The translations under genes and the position numbers were made by a program. Below, piece after piece: positions 20,702 through 29,339 of a DNA stretch of 51,385 bases. This DNA is from Sulfuricella sp. (lineage in GTDB: Bacteria; Pseudomonadota; Gammaproteobacteria; Burkholderiales; Sulfuricellaceae): positions 1 to 51,385 of the forward strand of contig JAIOJM010000177.1 of NCBI GenBank assembly GCA_019911785.1, in the 5' to 3' direction. Under the pieces are notes generated by a model. That model had not been told where the DNA came from and made no database searches. It saw only the letters and a list, made by a program, of their open reading frames with translations. Every line of letters starts with the position of its first letter. Within the stretch, counting starts at the first letter, position 1.

Positions 20702-21233
20702 TGGGTTTCGCTCCAGCTAGCCATTCTTCCAGCGGCACCACGAATGCCGGTTGTCCGTTGTCTAAAAACCAGGAATCCACCGCGAACTCCCGGCCAGTCT
20801 CTTTTTCCGCAATACGCGCCGCCCAGTGGTCGTCCAGCAGACGCGGCGCCCTCTTCACCGGTTCCAGAACAAGATGGGACTTAAGCCAGCCCTTGCTTTC
20901 AAGCAGGCGCAGATAACTGGTGGCATTGGCAGATTCATCAATGCAATCCATCCGCCCATCCACGCCGTCATCGTTCACATTGCGGCCTTTATCGGCCCGG
21001 GTCGGAGTCTGCAGTCCGGCAACAACTTCGAACAGTCCGATCACCAGGGAAATCGCCTCGCGTTCCTCGACTGCATCCGTTGCCCGCAGCAACAACCTTC
21101 TGGCTGCGTGCAGTTCGTTCACCCGAAGATCAACCCTGGCGGTTACGGCGCAGTCATAGTTGTAGCAGATGCTGACTTCGTCGGCCTGCGCGGCCAGGCC
21201 GAAACACAGCATCACTATTAACCACGCCCGCAT
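20691..21233 (-). CDS. Conserved exported protein between nudJ and mnmA
   Basis: 180 residues starting with a signal peptide ([17 protein letters not shown]). The mature part carries four cysteines: the pair in CYNYDC, one in RMDCIDES, and one in the signal region. WVxx-type residues near the C-terminus ([19 protein letters not shown]) are conserved-looking. I cannot assign a function. Overlaps by 11 bp with mnmA and by 3 bp (TGATG) with nudJ show translational coupling. Confidence 0.75.
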   Translation of the reverse strand: MRAWLIVMLCFGLAAQADEVSICYNYDCAVTARVDLRVNELHAARRLLLRATDAVEEREAISLVIGLFEVVAGLQTPTRADKGRNVNDDGVDGRMDCIDESANATSYLRLLESKGWLKSHLVLEPVKRAPRLLDDHWAARIAEKETGREFAVDSWFLDNGQPAFVVPLEEWLAGAKPNEK

Positions 21234-21679
21234 CAGGAAAAGTGGGTAACCAGTTCCAGAGGATAGCGCGTGCCGGCCAGATAATCCTCAACGCACTGGA
21301 GCACCAACGGGCTGCGATGACGCTCTGCCGTGGCACGAATTTCTTCCTGACTCAGCCACACCGCGCGCAGGATACCGCTATCCAGCCGTCGTTGCGGCTC
21401 GTGCCCATGTACCCTCCCGGCAAAGGCAAAGCGCAGGTAGGTGATGTCCTTGCCGGGGTGGCGCCAGCGATAAATGCCCAGCAACCATTCCGGAGTGAAA
21501 TGATAAGCGGTTTCTTCCAGCGCTTCGCGAGCCGCGCCCTGCGCCAGGGTCTCATCCGCTTCCCAGTGGCCGGCAGGCTGATTGAAGCGTACTCCCTCAC
21601 CGGTTTCTTCCTCCACCATGAGGAATTTTCCATCCAGCTCGATCACCGCCGCCACGGTGACATTGGGCTTCCAGATCAT
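21233..21679 (-). CDS. nudJ: NudJ-like Nudix phosphatase
   Basis: 148-residue Nudix hydrolase. The Nudix box GxxxxxExxxxxxxREUxEE is complete at about residues 33-55 (GHWEAD, REALEETAY). In E. coli nudJ neighbours mnmA and acts on thiamine pyrophosphate and nucleotide pyrophosphates. The same neighbourhood is seen here, with one gene between. The frame opens at 21694, but AGGGGA lies upstream of the ATG at 21679 (MIWKPNVTVAAV), which is the better start. Confidence 0.88.
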   Translation of the reverse strand: MIWKPNVTVAAVIELDGKFLMVEEETGEGVRFNQPAGHWEADETLAQGAAREALEETAYHFTPEWLLGIYRWRHPGKDITYLRFAFAGRVHGHEPQRRLDSGILRAVWLSQEEIRATAERHRSPLVLQCVEDYLAGTRYPLELVTHFS

Positions 21680-21769
21680 CGGCTTCCCCTGCAAAAATAG
21701 GCAATTTTATCGCTTTTCGAGTTCGATTCAAAACCGGCAGGTCCAAGTGTAGAATTGAACCTAAAAAAG

Positions 21770-21934
21770 ATTAACCACGAATGACACGAATATTCACGAA
21801 TAAACACGAATAATTCAGATGCAATCCTCGTGCCGCCTGGAGGCGCCTACTTTTGGCACCGAACAGGTGAATCGGGCAAACCAACCGATTATTCGTGAAC
21901 ATTCGTGTTTCATTCGTGTAAATTCGTGGTTATA
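21770..21934. repeat. CACGAAT-armed palindromic element, copy A3
   Basis: Left arm 21773-21812 (four CACGAAT words), right arm 21888-21932. The interior CGTGCCGCCTGGAGGCGCCTA…GCACCGAACAG is the counterpart of the copy A2 interior at 7436-7474. The homology continues outside the right arm (AAGCTTTTTC in both). It occupies most of the gap between the divergent nudJ and queC. Confidence 0.85.
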
Positions 21935-21975
21935 AGCTTTTTCTAGATTGAAAACCATTTAAGGAAAATGCCATC

Positions 21976-22656
21976 TTGAACAAAGCAGTCGTGCTACTGT
22001 CGGGCGGACTGGATTCCGCCACCACGCTTGCCATCGCCCGCAGCGAGGGATACGCCTGCTATTGCCTGAGCCTGGATTACGGCCAGCGCCACGGCTCGGA
22101 ACTGGAAGCTGCACAGCGTGTTGCCGCCGCGCTAGGGGCCAGCGAGCAGCGCACGATCAAGCTCGATTTGACGGCATTCGGCGGCTCGGCCCTGACCGAC
22201 GAAAAAATTGCCGTGCCGACTGCGCCAGCAACCGGCATCCCCGTGACCTACGTGCCGGCACGCAACACCATCATGCTGTCGCTCGCGCTGGCCTGGGCGG
22301 AAGTGCTGCGCAGCCGCGACATCTTCATCGGCGCCAATGCGGTGGACTACTCCGGCTACCCGGACTGCCGCCCCGAATATCTTGAAGCCTTCGAGAAAAT
22401 GGCCAACCTGGCCACCAAATCCGCAGTCGAAGGCAATACCCTACACATTCGCGCTCCCCTGGTCGCCCTCTCGAAAGCGGAAATCATCCGCCGTGGCATT
22501 GCACTGGGCGTGGACTACCGCCTCACCGTTTCCTGCTACCAGGCAGGAGAGGATGGATCAGCCTGCGGAACCTGCGATTCCTGCCGCTTGCGCCGCCAGG
22601 GATTCGCCAGCGCGGGAATTGCCGACCCCACCCGCTACCGGCTTGAAACGAAGTAG
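21976..22656 (+). CDS. queC: QueC, 7-cyano-7-deazaguanine synthase
   Basis: 226-residue queuosine-pathway enzyme that converts carboxydeazaguanine to preQ0. The PP-loop SGGLDSATT is at residues 9-17 and the zinc site [14 protein letters not shown] near 197-210. The start is a TTG at 21976 with AAGGA about 10 bp upstream. No ATG gives a full N-terminus, and the ATG at 21968 runs into a stop at once. No other que genes are near. Confidence 0.95.
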   Translation: MNKAVVLLSGGLDSATTLAIARSEGYACYCLSLDYGQRHGSELEAAQRVAAALGASEQRTIKLDLTAFGGSALTDEKIAVPTAPATGIPVTYVPARNTIMLSLALAWAEVLRSRDIFIGANAVDYSGYPDCRPEYLEAFEKMANLATKSAVEGNTLHIRAPLVALSKAEIIRRGIALGVDYRLTVSCYQAGEDGSACGTCDSCRLRRQGFASAGIADPTRYRLETK

Positions 22657-22694
22657 CTGAATTTAGTTCGAACAGACTATGTATAAATATTGCA

Positions 22695-22722
22695 TTTAAC
22701 TATAGAATCAAACAAATATAAT
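22695..22722 (+). promoter_or_regulatory. Possible promoter of the thiosulfate transporter gene
   Basis: A perfect TATAAT at 22717-22722 follows a weak -35 (TTTAAC, 16-bp spacing) in an AT-rich 90-bp gap. GGAAGG precedes the ATG at 22749. Confidence 0.35.
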
Positions 22723-22748
22723 AAACAACTCGATGGAAGGATAAACAG

Positions 22749-23933
22749 ATGGTCTTTGAAAGCTTTGCGCCAGCTCAATCGTTTTTTCTTTGGGCCACCT
22801 TTGGCATCGCCCTGATCATGGGGGCACTCGTAAACAAGACCAATTTCTGCACCATGGGCGCGGTTTCCGACTGGGTCAACATGGGCGACACAGGCCGCCT
22901 GCGTGCCTGGCTGTTTGCGATTGCGGTGGCGATGCTGGGCGTAGCGGTCCTCGAAGCCGGCGGCCTCGTTAAACTGGCCGCCACCTTCCCGCCCTACCGC
23001 GCAAACCAGCTGGTCTGGGCCGAAAACCTGCTGGGCGGACTGATGTTCGGCATCGGCATGACGCTCGCTTCCGGTTGCGGCAACAAAACCCTGATCCGCA
23101 TCGGCGGCGGCAACCTCAAATCCATCATGGTCCTGGCCATCATCGCGATCATTGCCTACTACATGGTCAATCCATTCCCGGGCTCGGACAAGACGCTGTT
23201 CACCGTGCTGTTCTACGACTGGATACGCCCGCTCGCCGTTACCCTGCAAACCAACCAGGACCTGGGCGCAATCGTCGCCGGCAGCGGTAGCGCTGCAACA
23301 CCGCGGCTGGCGATCGGCGGCCTGCTTGCGCTGGCGCTCATCGGCTTTGCATTCCTGTCCGCCGATTTCCGCAGCAACTTCGACAATATCCTGGGCGGCC
23401 TGGTGGTGGGTCTGGCCGTGCTGGCAGCCTGGTACATCACCAGCAACGTGCTGGTGAGCGCCGACGGACAGTCCTTCTCCCTGCAGAACTTCGTCGCCGA
23501 ACAATGGGACATGTACGCCAAACCGGAAGAACTGAAACCCGCAGACAGCCGGCCGCTCTCGACCCAATCCTTTACCTTCATCAACCCCATGGGCCAGACT
23601 TTCGGCTACATGATGGCCGGCTTCAAGCTCACCGCGCTGACTTTCGGCGTCATGTCGGTTTTCGGCGTAATCCTGGGGTCCTTGCTGTGGTCCCTGGTGA
23701 GCAAAAGCTTCCGCATCGAGTGGTTCGTTTCAGTGCAGGACTTTTTCAACCACTTCGTTGGCGCGATCCTGATGGGTTTCGGCGGCGTGCTGGCGATGGG
23801 TTGCACCATCGGCCAGGGAGTGACCGGCGTTTCCACACTCGCGGTCGGCTCCATCATCACCCTGCTGGCCATCATTGCAGGCAGCGCCTCCACAATGAAA
23901 TATCAGTACTGGAAAATGATGCGGGAAGCCTGA
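22749..23933 (+). CDS. YeeE/YedE-family thiosulfate (sulfur) transporter
   Basis: 394-residue polytopic inner-membrane protein of the YeeE/YedE (TsuA, PmpA/B) family. About nine to ten hydrophobic segments are visible. Family cysteines lie in NFCTMGAVSD (about 34), ASGCGNKTLIRIG (about 110) and AMGCTIGQGVTGVS (about 358). In structurally studied members these relay thiosulfate through the membrane. TsuB (a TusA-like partner) is not adjacent, although tusA occurs 16 kb away. It could supply thiosulfate-type sulfur to the relay at 5.5-6.7 kb (inference). It ends in a terminator. Confidence 0.88.
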   Translation: MVFESFAPAQSFFLWATFGIALIMGALVNKTNFCTMGAVSDWVNMGDTGRLRAWLFAIAVAMLGVAVLEAGGLVKLAATFPPYRANQLVWAENLLGGLMFGIGMTLASGCGNKTLIRIGGGNLKSIMVLAIIAIIAYYMVNPFPGSDKTLFTVLFYDWIRPLAVTLQTNQDLGAIVAGSGSAATPRLAIGGLLALALIGFAFLSADFRSNFDNILGGLVVGLAVLAAWYITSNVLVSADGQSFSLQNFVAEQWDMYAKPEELKPADSRPLSTQSFTFINPMGQTFGYMMAGFKLTALTFGVMSVFGVILGSLLWSLVSKSFRIEWFVSVQDFFNHFVGAILMGFGGVLAMGCTIGQGVTGVSTLAVGSIITLLAIIAGSASTMKYQYWKMMREA

Positions 23934-23957
23934 TTTAATCAAGACATTAACGTCACG

Positions 23958-23981
23958 AGGCCCCGCTGGACGGGGCCTTTC
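23958..23981 (+). terminator. Intrinsic terminator of the transporter gene
   Basis: The stem GGCCCCG/CGGGGCC with a 5-base loop is followed by TTTCTCTT. It directly abuts the -35 of the tRNA promoter. Confidence 0.85.
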
Positions 23982-23983
23982 TC

Positions 23984-24012
23984 TTGACAGAAAACTCATG
24001 CCACGGCATAAT
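23984..24012 (+). promoter_or_regulatory. Sigma-70 promoter of tRNA-Lys
   Basis: TTGACA, 17-bp spacer, CATAAT. Ends 13 bp before the mature tRNA 5' end. Confidence 0.85.
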
Positions 24013-24025
24013 CGCTGTTTTTCGG

Positions 24026-24101
24026 GGGTCGTTAGCTCAGCCGGTAGAGCAGCGGACTTTTAATCCGTTGGTCGCCAGTTCGAATCTGGCACGGCCTACC
24101 A
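24026..24101 (+). tRNA. tRNA-Lys (anticodon TTT)
   Basis: 76 nt with encoded CCA. Acceptor GGGTCGT pairs with ACGGCCT (G-T closing pair). The anticodon arm CGGACTTTTAATCCG carries TTT, and the T arm is CCAGTTCGAATCTGG. Its 3' 45 bp are the attachment site of the element that follows, and the gene stays intact because the element restored the 3' end. Confidence 0.97.
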
Positions 24102-24147
24102 AGAAATACAGAGGGTTAGTCAGTGATGACTAGCCCTTTTCATTTTT
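24057..24147. repeat. attL: tRNA-Lys 3' end plus terminator
   Basis: 91-bp direct repeat of 30112-30202. The first 45 bp are identical. The last 46 bp (the terminator) have 7 mismatches. The sequence right of the crossover here should have come in with the element. Confidence 0.93.
24113..24140. terminator. Terminator after tRNA-Lys (element-borne copy)
   Basis: GGGTTAGTCA/TGACTAGCCC stem with a T-run. It also forms the end of the convergent integrase gene. Confidence 0.8.
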
Positions 24148-25189
24148 GGGCGTGACAGAAACGTGAAAATTGCACCACGTTCCCGCCTTTACCGTTCTCG
24201 ATTCTTGCGGCAGCAACCGCCAAATGCTCGGTTGCATACTTGGCATAGCGATCCACCATGCTTCGCGATTTCCAGCCGCCTAATTCCTTCAGCTCATCGC
24301 AGCTCGTGCCAGCCTGACGATGCCATGATGCCCAGGTATGTCTGAGATCATGGAAGCGAAAATCGTTTAATCCTGCTTTTGTCAACGCGGTATGCCATGC
24401 GCTGTTGGTCACTTCCCAGCGAATCGGCTTGCCGTGATAATTAAAGCAAAACTGCGGATGCTTGCCGAGCTGTTCTTCCAACACAGCAACCGCATCATGG
24501 TTTAACGGTACACCTCGCGGCGTTCCATTCTTGGTCTGGTTGAGCCAAGCCGTCCTGCGTTCCAGGCCAACCCGGTTCCATTCCAAGCCGGTAATCTCCC
24601 TTGCACGGCATCCAGTCGCTAACGCAAACCGAACTAACGCTGCCAAATGTTGAGGACAAACCGCAATCAAACGGTCAGCCTCTTCCCTTGTCAGCCAGCG
24701 GTCACGCTCGACCTCGCCGGTCAAAAGACGAATTTTAGGCATCCTGTCTATCCACTGCCATTCATCACGCGCCATACGAAGCAGGCTGCGAATCAGGGCA
24801 AGATAGCGGTTTACCGTAGCAGGTTTGTTTCCCTTCCCTAGTTCGCCTTGAATCACTGACCAAATCACATCACCTGTAATCTGATCAAGTACCAATAGCC
24901 CCAGGTAAGAATCCAGCTTGCGGCAAATTCGCCGGACATCCTCGATACTACGAAGATTCGCTTTTATAGTGAGATACCGGACAACAGCTTCTTGCCATAA
25001 ACGTTGAGGCTTAATGCCGAAATGCGTTTCCCTGTAGGAATCCAGCTTGAGCTTGGCTAACAGGGCTTCCGCTTCTTCTCGGTGTTCAGTCCCAGCGCTT
25101 TGGCGTATTTTTGCGCCATTGGGTAATGTTGCATTGATCCACCAGTACCTTGAATCAGGCCTTCGGTAGACTCCAGTTTCACGGGCCAT
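24140..25189 (-). CDS. int: Tyrosine-recombinase integrase
   Basis: 349-residue phage-type integrase. An N-terminal AP2-like region (VYRRPDSRYWWINATLPNG) precedes the catalytic domain, with Arg in ATGCRAREITGLEW, the HDLRHTWASW box, GGWKS (Trp in place of the second His) and nucleophile Tyr in MVDRYAKY. It lies next to attL and points toward the tRNA, as usual. Its first 133 bp overlap the excisionase gene in another frame. The N-terminal sequence matches family members, so the start at 25189 is likely right. Confidence 0.95.
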   Translation of the reverse strand: MARETGVYRRPDSRYWWINATLPNGAKIRQSAGTEHREEAEALLAKLKLDSYRETHFGIKPQRLWQEAVVRYLTIKANLRSIEDVRRICRKLDSYLGLLVLDQITGDVIWSVIQGELGKGNKPATVNRYLALIRSLLRMARDEWQWIDRMPKIRLLTGEVERDRWLTREEADRLIAVCPQHLAALVRFALATGCRAREITGLEWNRVGLERRTAWLNQTKNGTPRGVPLNHDAVAVLEEQLGKHPQFCFNYHGKPIRWEVTNSAWHTALTKAGLNDFRFHDLRHTWASWHRQAGTSCDELKELGGWKSRSMVDRYAKYATEHLAVAAARIENGKGGNVVQFSRFCHAQK

Positions 25190-25398
25190 ATAAACTCCTT
25201 TCCGGCCCGTCCTCGACGCTTATATTCTTCCAGCCAGTTGTCCAAGTCAACTTTGTCATAGACACAGCGCCGACCGAATTTAATGGCAGGGATGCCCAAC
25301 TCTGACAGGAGCGTGACACCAATCCCCAAATATTCGGCGGCTTGTTCCTTGGTCAAACAGCGCACCGGAGGCAGCGGGAGGACGGGTTGATCTTCCAT
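25057..25398 (-). CDS. Excisionase / AlpA-like HTH protein
   Basis: 113-residue protein with a MerR-like HTH_17 domain at about 12-57 (LTKEQAAEYLGIGVTLLSEL, then FGRRCVYDKVDLDNWLEEY), typical of recombination directionality factors. The C-terminal 45 residues are encoded in the segment shared with int. It starts 1 bp after the rep stop codon, giving a rep-xis-int operon. It could regulate excision or element genes. Confidence 0.85.
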   Translation of the reverse strand: MEDQPVLPLPPVRCLTKEQAAEYLGIGVTLLSELGIPAIKFGRRCVYDKVDLDNWLEEYKRRGRAGKEFIWPVKLESTEGLIQGTGGSMQHYPMAQKYAKALGLNTEKKRKPC

Positions 25399-25399
25399 G

Positions 25400-26755
25400 T
25401 CATTCGCCGTCCGACTGTTTCCGGTACTGTGCTGCCAGCTTGTCTTGCTCGGCTTGTTTTTGGGCTTCTGTGGGTTCGTTGCCGTTCAGGATAGAATTGA
25501 ACAGACGCGCCTTAATGGCGACTTTTTCCGCGATGTAGTCATCAAATGGCAGGCCCAGAAATTGGCTTTTGTCTGCATGGTAACTATACAAACCCGCAAT
25601 AAAGGCTTCATATCCGGCATACAAATCTTTGATGCCTTCCCTCGCCATGAAGGAAATCAGCGTACTAAGTCCCATGCTGAACAGCTTGTCATCACCTGGC
25701 AATCGGGCAGCGCTAAAACGTGACGATAACGGCCCGCCGTTGGTTTCCCAATCCACCGAGGACAGATAGCCCCACAATGGATGAATCGGCCAGCGGGAAC
25801 GGGTTTTATCGTCAGTGTTAGGCAGGGTCAGGCGTAGCCATTCCGTGGTGGCGTAGCTCCATAGGCCGTTGAGGTTAGCCAGAACATTACTCAGCTTGGG
25901 CAGACCCTTTTGCGTGAGCACTTCCCGCTTGATTTCGAACTCTAGCCGCCAGACTTTATCCGTGCCATTCCAGCCAGCCATCTTCCAGAGCTTGTGGAGA
26001 TAGAATTTCTTGGATACCGTTTCAATTTCCAGGGTTTTATCGTAAAGGCGGCAACTGATGACGCCACCTACGCCAACGACCCAGCCGGAGAAATTACCGT
26101 CCACCGAATATTGGTTGATGCCTGAACCCCGAGTGACCCAATCACGACGATTCCAGCTTTCCATATCCTCTGAGCTGACAAAATCAACAAAGAGATCAAT
26201 CCGACTAGCGTTGGCAGATTCATTGATGGTGCCAAATTGTTCCAGGATATGTTGGAGAGATTTCTCCGCTTCGGCAGGGCCAACATGGGTCAGGTATTCG
26301 CTGGATAACTTCACATAGGCCAGCGGCATGGCCTTACTGCGGGAGAGCTGAATTCTAAAAGCGTTGTCTTCAAGGATGTAGGGGAATAGCTTTGCGCCTT
26401 TGTCCTTCACTTCGAAGACATGGCCCTCTATCGGGTATTGAGCGAGAACTTTTTCGTGATCCTCTGGGGATTGGGCGATCTTTTTGAGTTCCGTTAGCTT
26501 GGCATCCACATCAGGGAATATTTCGCCAGGATAAGAGAGGTAAAGACTATCAACACCCCAGCGAAGGGCTTTGAAATACTCAGAATTGCAGTTATTGGGT
26601 ACTCTGTTAGTAGGCGGCGTACCCTCAGAAGCCTCGCCGCTCTCCCGTCCGTCCGGCCCGCGCTGCGCGTGCGCTCGGGCGGTCGGTCGTTCGGCATCGG
26701 TGTTTTGTGTTGTTTCTGGTGACTGTAAGCCATTACCCGGCTCTTGATCTTGCAT
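25400..26755 (-). CDS. rep: Rep_trans-type replication initiation protein
   Basis: 451 residues. After a polar N-terminal 60 residues the protein shows hallmarks of the replication-initiation-factor family of rolling-circle plasmids and filamentous phages: SRIDLFVDF near 185 and the catalytic-type CRLYDKTLEI near 235, then WRLEFEIKRE. This implies that the excised element can replicate autonomously as a circle. AAGGA lies 7 bp before the ATG at 26755. The nick site and double-strand origin were not located. Confidence 0.75.
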   Translation of the reverse strand: MQDQEPGNGLQSPETTQNTDAERPTARAHAQRGPDGRESGEASEGTPPTNRVPNNCNSEYFKALRWGVDSLYLSYPGEIFPDVDAKLTELKKIAQSPEDHEKVLAQYPIEGHVFEVKDKGAKLFPYILEDNAFRIQLSRSKAMPLAYVKLSSEYLTHVGPAEAEKSLQHILEQFGTINESANASRIDLFVDFVSSEDMESWNRRDWVTRGSGINQYSVDGNFSGWVVGVGGVISCRLYDKTLEIETVSKKFYLHKLWKMAGWNGTDKVWRLEFEIKREVLTQKGLPKLSNVLANLNGLWSYATTEWLRLTLPNTDDKTRSRWPIHPLWGYLSSVDWETNGGPLSSRFSAARLPGDDKLFSMGLSTLISFMAREGIKDLYAGYEAFIAGLYSYHADKSQFLGLPFDDYIAEKVAIKARLFNSILNGNEPTEAQKQAEQDKLAAQYRKQSDGE

Positions 26756-26855
26756 GATGTATCCTTCCGTTCGGCAGAGAGCGAAATGCTGTCTGCAACG
26801 GATATGGATTTTCTACATCATCAAGGGGGCTGTATCCCACCCAAAAATCCAGTTT

Positions 26856-27692
26856 TTAAGTGGTTGACACCTTCTTCATGTAAGTGTCGGCGAATTTGCG
26901 TAAGGCCTTGGTATTGCCACCGCCTGTTTCATTGCCGGAGTAAAGTTTCAGCTCTTTAACAAACAGCTGGTGGAGTTGATCATCACTCAAACTTATTGCG
27001 CCAGCTTCATGGAGCACTTCAAATACAAGGCGCATTTTTTGGAAATTGGCTTGTTCACGTTTCCCCATTTTGCCGTTTATGGCTGCCTTGAGCTTAGCAA
27101 AGAAACCGTTGTCTCTCAATAGCGTGGCCTTGCTGATTCTTTCAATCACGGGTTTGCAGCCGATTACCGTGGGATCAATGCGAATGGCATCGAATAGAGA
27201 CTTCGGCGATTTATCATCATCAGACCGCACACGATCAATGAGTTCATTCAAAAAGCAGCCGTGATAAAGCACACAGCGCAGAGAGTTAAAAATCGACCAA
27301 CTTACACCGAGAAAACCGGCAAGAATAGGCCTCAGTTCTTCAATCTCTTCCTTGCTAGGGGCTTCCATTTCATCGAAATGAGCGCTCACTTGCCCGACAA
27401 TTTCCGGCAGCACGGCAATCTGATTTGTTGATGCGGCCATCTGCTTGAACCAGACCTGGGCTCGTTCATCTTGTGGCAATCCAGACAAGACGATGGCTAA
27501 ATGCTCTTGAATCGGCAGCTCATATAGGTGACACCAACTAAACTTGATCGCATCGTCGCCTAAGAATTTGTCCTTGTCCTCAATAAGAAATTGCTGGGCT
27601 TCTTCGGCCTCGGCAGCAAAGAGGGGCCAGATTTTAAGAAATTCGCGCAGGTCTTCGGCTGCAATGCCTTTAGCGTAATTGGGGAAATTCAT
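26856..27692 (-). CDS. Unknown helical protein of the integrative element
   Basis: 278 residues, predicted mostly alpha-helical, no signal peptide or membrane span. No family recognised. An RxxxxH pair occurs in LRCVLYHGCFLNEL, as in HEPN ribonucleases, but the match is too short to rely on. AAAGGG precedes the ATG at 27692. It is co-oriented with rep and separated from it by 100 bp, so it may be in the same transcript and act in element maintenance or host interaction. Confidence 0.7.
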   Translation of the reverse strand: MNFPNYAKGIAAEDLREFLKIWPLFAAEAEEAQQFLIEDKDKFLGDDAIKFSWCHLYELPIQEHLAIVLSGLPQDERAQVWFKQMAASTNQIAVLPEIVGQVSAHFDEMEAPSKEEIEELRPILAGFLGVSWSIFNSLRCVLYHGCFLNELIDRVRSDDDKSPKSLFDAIRIDPTVIGCKPVIERISKATLLRDNGFFAKLKAAINGKMGKREQANFQKMRLVFEVLHEAGAISLSDDQLHQLFVKELKLYSGNETGGGNTKALRKFADTYMKKVSTT

Positions 27693-28133
27693 GGTTACCC
27701 TTTGGGATTATCAGCACAATCGATCAGGATCATATATCCATGATAACCTCAGCCCCTTGCGGGACTGGTCTTGTTGCAGACTGGCCATGCCAGACTGCGT
27801 TGCTGTTTAGTATCATAAATCGTCTTTTCGTGGCCCCATGCGGCCAGTCATGATAGCCGGTTTCGACCCGAAAGCGACTGTTAGCACCTTCGTGGCCACA
27901 CAGTCGGCTAAGCGCCCAATAACAGTCATTAAATTCATTAAATTCCACGTAGTTTATTCCAATCAAACGAGCTTTATTGATTTGACGTATTATCAAGTAA
28001 TATGCGGACATGGAAATTTATCGGGTTACTATGAATTAACGGCCTACAAAAAAACAGAACGCCTTATTATTAACAATAATACTGACCGGTGGGGCCATTG
28101 ATTAACTGTTCATTAAGATAAGGAGACTGTGCG
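27693..28133. other. Gap between element core genes and cassette region
   Basis: A 440-bp turn-over point between leftward and rightward genes. Short frames exist on both strands (minus 27730-28011 and plus 27838-28101) but neither has a convincing start region or family match. Promoters for the rightward RES gene should lie here. None is clear by eye. Confidence 0.4.
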
Positions 28134-28889
28134 GTGGGTTTTAACACGTGGCAGGATTTTCAAAACTTCAAGCGGGAAGTGATGTTTGAGAACCGGTTCG
28201 TACATTCTCCCGCAGTATCGGAGTTTCTGTCGAATCTCAAGCGCACACTACAGCCTCGCGAACGCTCCATCGCTTTTGGGAACATCCTCTACCGTGGCCA
28301 AATTGGTTATGAAGAGTATGAATCAGAGGGTCAAACAATCATAAGCGGATTTCCTGCCGCACGAATGAAACCTCTCCCGTATAAAGGAAATGAGGGAAGA
28401 GCTAATCCAAAAGGCATTTCATACTTATACCTGTCAAATGAGGAAAACACTGCCTTGTCCGAGCTCCGTCCCCACCTTGGGCAGTACATTTCCTCTGCGC
28501 AATTCCGAGTGCAAAGAAACCTTCGCGTAGTTGATTGCTATTCTGTTCCTCGTCACTACTCGCACATTGAATGCATTTTCAATCCGCCGGTGTCTCAAGA
28601 GGAAATTGGGAATGCCGTTTGGTCGATGATCAATGCTGCTTTTACAAAGCCGGTAACGAATGCTGATGAGGCATGTGATTATGTGCCAACACAGATACTG
28701 GCGGAGTTTTTCAAATCTGAAGGCTTTGATGGGGTGTGTTTCAAGAGCAGCATGGGTGAAGGTTACAACTTCATTCTTTTCAATCTCGCTGATGCAGAGT
28801 TGATCAATTGCACGGTAATGGAAGCCAAAGAAGTTTCATACCAGTTCAGTGAATGTGCGAATCGATATTTCGTGCAAAGCGAAACATAA
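28134..28889 (+). CDS. RES-domain protein (putative NAD-degrading toxin or effector)
   Basis: 251 residues with a GTG start and AAGGAG 10 bp upstream. The RES signature is at about 90-130: GRANPKGISYLYLS followed by NTALSELRP, in order the Arg, Tyr/Ser and Glu of the NAD-glycohydrolase fold known from RES-Xre toxin-antitoxin systems. The N-terminal 70 residues (TWQDFQNFKREVMFENRF…) look like the extra helical domain of long RES proteins. No Xre/MbcA-type antitoxin lies next to it. A palindromic attC-like site begins at its stop codon. The A+T-rich composition differs from the chromosome. Confidence 0.78.
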   Translation: MGFNTWQDFQNFKREVMFENRFVHSPAVSEFLSNLKRTLQPRERSIAFGNILYRGQIGYEEYESEGQTIISGFPAARMKPLPYKGNEGRANPKGISYLYLSNEENTALSELRPHLGQYISSAQFRVQRNLRVVDCYSVPRHYSHIECIFNPPVSQEEIGNAVWSMINAAFTKPVTNADEACDYVPTQILAEFFKSEGFDGVCFKSSMGEGYNFILFNLADAELINCTVMEAKEVSYQFSECANRYFVQSET

Positions 28890-28960
28890 CAATGCCGTCA
28901 ACTAGGACGTCAAACTTTTCGCTACGTTCCAGGCTTTCCGCCTGTTACGGCTGGCGTTGG
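28884..28960 (+). repeat. attC-like recombination site 1
   Basis: Begins ATAACAATGCCGTCAAC at the RES stop codon and ends GGCTGGCGTTGG, 10 bp before the next ATG. The two ends pair: CAATGCC with GGCGTTG, and CAACTAGG with CCTGTTAC imperfectly. These are the R''/L'' and L'/R' features of integron attC sites. Confidence 0.55.
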
Positions 28961-28969
28961 AGTTAAGAA

Positions 28970-29200
28970 ATGAGCACGGAAATTAAATCTGCATTGAAGT
29001 CAGCACCGCTGATAATACGTGAGTATGTCAGAAGCCTGGAGGCGGAAAATTCGAAACTTCAGAAAAGCATAGCGAAACATGAGTGCAATGAAATTTCGAA
29101 TAAGCACAAAATGGCCGAATTGAAAAAGAATCTCGACACATGTATAAAAAAAGGCCACTTGACTGTCGTAATTGATAGAAATGCTGCTAAAAAAACATAA
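28970..29200 (+). CDS. Small coiled-coil protein (cassette 2)
   Basis: 76-residue lysine- and glutamate-rich helical protein, likely a coiled coil (residues 15-55, SLEAENSKLQKSIAKHE), with no known family. The ATG lies 10 bp after the proposed attC core GCGTTGG, and no separate promoter is visible, as in integron cassettes. Function unknown. Confidence 0.55.
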   Translation: MSTEIKSALKSAPLIIREYVRSLEAENSKLQKSIAKHECNEISNKHKMAELKKNLDTCIKKGHLTVVIDRNAAKKT

Positions 29201-29265
29201 CAACTCATTCAAGTGCGTCAGCAAAATGTGTGCGAGGAAGCTGCGTATGAGATGCACTTCACCTC
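29197..29265 (+). repeat. attC-like recombination site 2 (degenerate)
   Basis: Starts ATAACAACTCATTCAAGTGC at the stop codon of the preceding gene. AAGTGC pairs with GCACTT about 40 bp downstream and AACT with AGTT further out. The right core GTTRRRY is not recognisable, so this copy is decayed or my boundary is wrong. Confidence 0.4.
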
Positions 29266-29339
29266 TTAGTTCAAACGCGTAATAAAAGACGTACTAAGAA
29301 TTATCCCCAAATGTTCAACATTATTCAAAGGACATGCAA

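Noticed and set aside
27730..28101. Short frames on both strands between the unknown element gene and the RES gene, one of which might be a RES antitoxin.
   Set aside because: Neither has an Xre/HTH pattern or a good start site, so an antitoxin cannot be supported.
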